This document shows, piece by piece, positions 61,174 to 64,000 of a DNA stretch of 64,000 bases. The notes under the pieces were generated by a model. The model searched no databases. It was given only the letters and a program-made list of their open reading frames with translations, and had not been told where the DNA came from. Origin of the DNA: Eriocheir sinensis (lineage: Eukaryota > Arthropoda > Malacostraca > Decapoda > Varunidae); assembly GCF_024679095.1 (NCBI RefSeq), contig NW_026111831.1, forward strand, positions 1,655,786 to 1,719,785, written 5' to 3'. Numbering within the stretch: position 1 is the first letter of the stretch; each line of letters starts with the position of its first letter. The translations under genes and the position numbers were made by a program.

Positions 61174-64000
61174 ATATGTACTTTGTATATATATTTTTAT
61201 ACGATTTTACATTATTTAATATTTATTTTGAAAATATATTTTTATACAGATTCATGGTATTTTATGTGTTTTTGTATATATATTTTCATATAAATTTACA
61301 TTATTTTATGTGTATTTTGTACATATATTTTATTACAAATCTACCTTATTTTATGTTTATTTTGTATGTGTATTTAGTATATTTATATTTATCCAAATAC
61401 ACATTCTTTTATTGGTATTTTGTTTATTTATTTTAATTCGAATTTATATTATTTTATGTGTATTTTGTATACATTTTTTTATACGTATTTACTCAATTTT
61501 TGTGTATTTTGTATATATATTTTTATAGAAATCTACGTTTTTTTATTTGTATTCGTATATATATTTTGAAACAAATTTACATTGTTTTATATGTATTTCT
61601 GCATATCTCTTTCAATACAAATTTACCTTATTGTATGTGCATTTTGCATATTTATTTGAATACAAATTTAAATATATTATGTGTATTTTGGTGTATATAT
61701 TTTTATAAGAAATGCGCTATTTTATGGGAATTTTGCATCTTTATTTTCATACAATTTTACATTATTTTATTAATATTCGGTGTATTTATTTTGATACGAT
61801 TTTACATTATTCTATTTGTTTTTTGTATATACTTTTTTATACATATTTACATTATTTAATGTGTATCTTGCATATATATTTTATACAAATTTATTATCTA
61901 TTATCTATTTTCATACAAATACACATTCTTTTCATGATATTTTGTTCATTTATTTTGACACGAATTTACATTATTTGATATGTATTTTGTATATATATTT
62001 TTATACGTATTTACATAATTTCATATGTATTTTGTATATATATTTCTATAGAAATCTACTTTATTTTATGTGTATTCGTATATATATTTTGAAACAAATT
62101 TACATTGTTTTATATGTATTTTTGAATATCTCTTTCAATACAAATTTACCTTACTGTATATGCATTTTGTATATTTATTTCAATACAAATTTAAATATTT
62201 TATGTGTATTTTGGTATATATATTTTTATAAAAAATGCGATATTTTTGGGAAATTTTGCATCTTTATTTTCATACAATTTACATTATTTTATTGATATTC
62301 TGTGTATTTATTTTGATACGAATTTACATTATTCTATTTGTTTTTTGTATATATTTTTTTATACACATTTACATTATTTAATGTGTATCTTGCATATATA
62401 TTTTATACAAATTTACGTTATTTTAAGTGTATTTGTTTATATATTTTCATTCAAATTTACATTATTTGATGTGTATTTTGTATATGTATTTCCATTCAAA
62501 TTTACCTAATTTTATATGTATTTTGTATATTTCTTTTCAAACAAATTTAAATTATTTTTGTGTATTTTTGTATATAGTTTTATACAAATTTAGGTTATCT
62601 TATGTACGCATTTATATTATTTAGTGTGTGTTTTGTATATATATTTTTATGCTAATTTACTTTATTTTATGTGTATTTTTGTACATATATTTTTATAGAA
62701 ATTTGCGTTATTTGTATATTTTTTCTCATACAAATTTATATTATTTTATTGCTATTTTGTTTATTTATTTTGATACGAATTACATGATTATATGTGTATT
62801 TTGTACATATTTTTTATACGTATTTACATTACTTAATGTGTATTTTGTTTTTATATTTTTAAACAAATCTACGTTATTATATGTATTTGTATAAATATTT
62901 TGATACAGATTTACATTATTTTATGTATTTTGTATGTACATTTCAATTCAAATTTAGCTTATTTTAGCTGTATTTTGTATATATATTTTCATACAAATTT
63001 AATAGCTTCTGTGTATTTTTGTATATAGTTTTATACAAATTTACGATATTTTATGTGTATTTTGTATATTTATATTTATACAAATACACTTTCTTTTACT
63101 GGTATTTTGTTTATTTATTTTGATACGATTTTTATGTGTATTTTGTATTCATTTTTTTATACGTATTTACTTCATTTTATATGTATTTTGTATATATTTT
63201 TATAGAAACCAACGTTACTTTATGTGTCTTCGTATATATATTTTGAAACAAATTTACATTGTTTTATATGTATTTTGCATATCTATTTCAATACAAATTT
63301 ACCTTACAGTATGTGCATTTTTTATATTTATTTTAATACAAATTTTGATATTTTATGTGTATTTTGGTATATATATTTCTATAAAAAATGCGTTATTTTA
63401 TGGCTATTTTGCATCTTTATTTTCAAACAAATTTACATTATTTTATTAATATTCTGTGTATTTATTTTGATACGATTTTACATTATTCTATTTGTGTTTT
63501 GTATATATTTTTTTTATACATACTTACATTATTTAATTAGAATTTTGTATATATATTTGATACAAATTTACGTTATTTTAAGTGTATATGTTTATATATT
63601 TTCATTCAAAATTCCATTATTTTATGTGTATTTTGTATATGTATTTCAATACAAATTTACCTAATTTTTATGTGTATTTCGTATATTTATTTTCATACAA
63701 ATTTAAATTATTTTTGTGTATTTTTGTATATAGTTTTATACAAACTTAGGTTATTTTATGAGTATTTTGTATATCTATTTTCATACAAATACACATTCTT
63801 TTATTGATCTTTTGTTAATTTATTTTGACGAGAATTTAAATTATTTAATGTGAATTTTGTATATATATTTTTATACGTATTTACATCATTTCATGTGTAT
63901 TTTGTAGATATATTTCTATAGAAATCTACGTTATATTATGTGTATTCTTCTATAGATTTTTAAACAAATTTACACTTTTATGTGTATTTTTCATATTTTT
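61174..64000 (+). repeat. 7.7-kb tandem unit, copy 3 (cut by window)
   Basis: First 2.8 kb of a third copy. It lacks the TA expansion near 63.86 kb and continues past the window edge. Confidence 0.86.
61176..63040 (+). repeat. Module M, copy 5
   Basis: Same N-M fusion as copy 4 (near 61172) and the same monomer order. Small differences from copy 4 include ACATTATTTAATG in place of ACATAATTTAATG near 61850. Confidence 0.87.

Larger units (their letters stand above)
59713..64000 (+). repeat. Forward monomer block running off the window
   Basis: Copy of 52.07-56.4 kb: module N at 60.15-61.17 kb, module M at 61.18-63.04 kb, higher-order-repeat monomers after that. The site that carries a long TA tract in the two preceding units is unexpanded here (about 63859-63868). 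The block is open at the right edge. Confidence 0.88.

Overview
The window is 64 kb of extremely A+T-rich satellite DNA. I find no credible protein-coding gene, RNA gene or recognisable transposon in it. Everything derives from one monomer of about 45 bp. On its T-rich strand the monomer carries TTTACATTATTTTATG, then a TATTTTG step, then a TA-rich segment with the dyad TTTGTATA-N8-TATACAAA. Because 45 is a multiple of three, and the T-rich strand has few in-frame stops, all three frames of that strand stay open for long distances. They give three different 15-residue hydrophobic repeats ([45 protein letters not shown]). These frames are a property of the satellite, not genes, but their strand shows which way each stretch of monomers points. 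The composition, hierarchical repeats and lack of genes fit a eukaryotic nuclear heterochromatic satellite (centromeric, pericentromeric or subtelomeric). I cannot name the organism.

The array has several levels. (1) The 45-bp monomer. (2) A higher-order repeat of about 520 bp (11-12 distinct monomers in fixed order), best seen at 0.5-2.8, 4.1-7.5, 10-11, 46-47 and 54-55 kb. (3) Local tandem duplications of 1,037 bp (4.6-6.7 kb), about 1,235 bp (42.46-44.93 kb) and about 1.42-1.50 kb (17.88-20.80 kb). (4) Multi-kb modules reused in both orientations. A 1.86-kb module, here called M, occurs five times: 9.57-11.42 (-), 28.49-30.34 (-), 45.82-47.68 (+), 53.54-55.40 (+) and 61.18-63.04 (+). (5) A direct tandem repeat of about 7.64-7.73 kb from 45.8 kb to the right edge.

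Monomer orientation changes 26 times. T-rich-strand-forward (+) blocks are 1-3470, 3545-4045, 14105-16492, 19195-19374, 20613-21143, 21207-21976, 23708-25072, 27283-27787, 30870-32322, 35083-35575, 36710-37136, 45292-51135, 52070-58810 and 59713-64000; the remainder is (-). There are two large inverted pairs: 1-2605 with 5453-8029, and 44865-46095 with 51275-52503. Many switch points sit on short local dyads or are shared between distant copies, so they look like inherited rearrangement breakpoints.

Nine long (TA)n tracts lie inside monomers, at the position where the ordinary monomer has only a short TATATATAT. Paralogous copies of the same site can be unexpanded. In the 7.7-kb repeat the same site is about 166 bp, about 113 bp and about 10 bp in three successive copies.

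All boundaries were read by eye, most to within 5-30 bp. Identity levels are qualitative because no alignment could be run.
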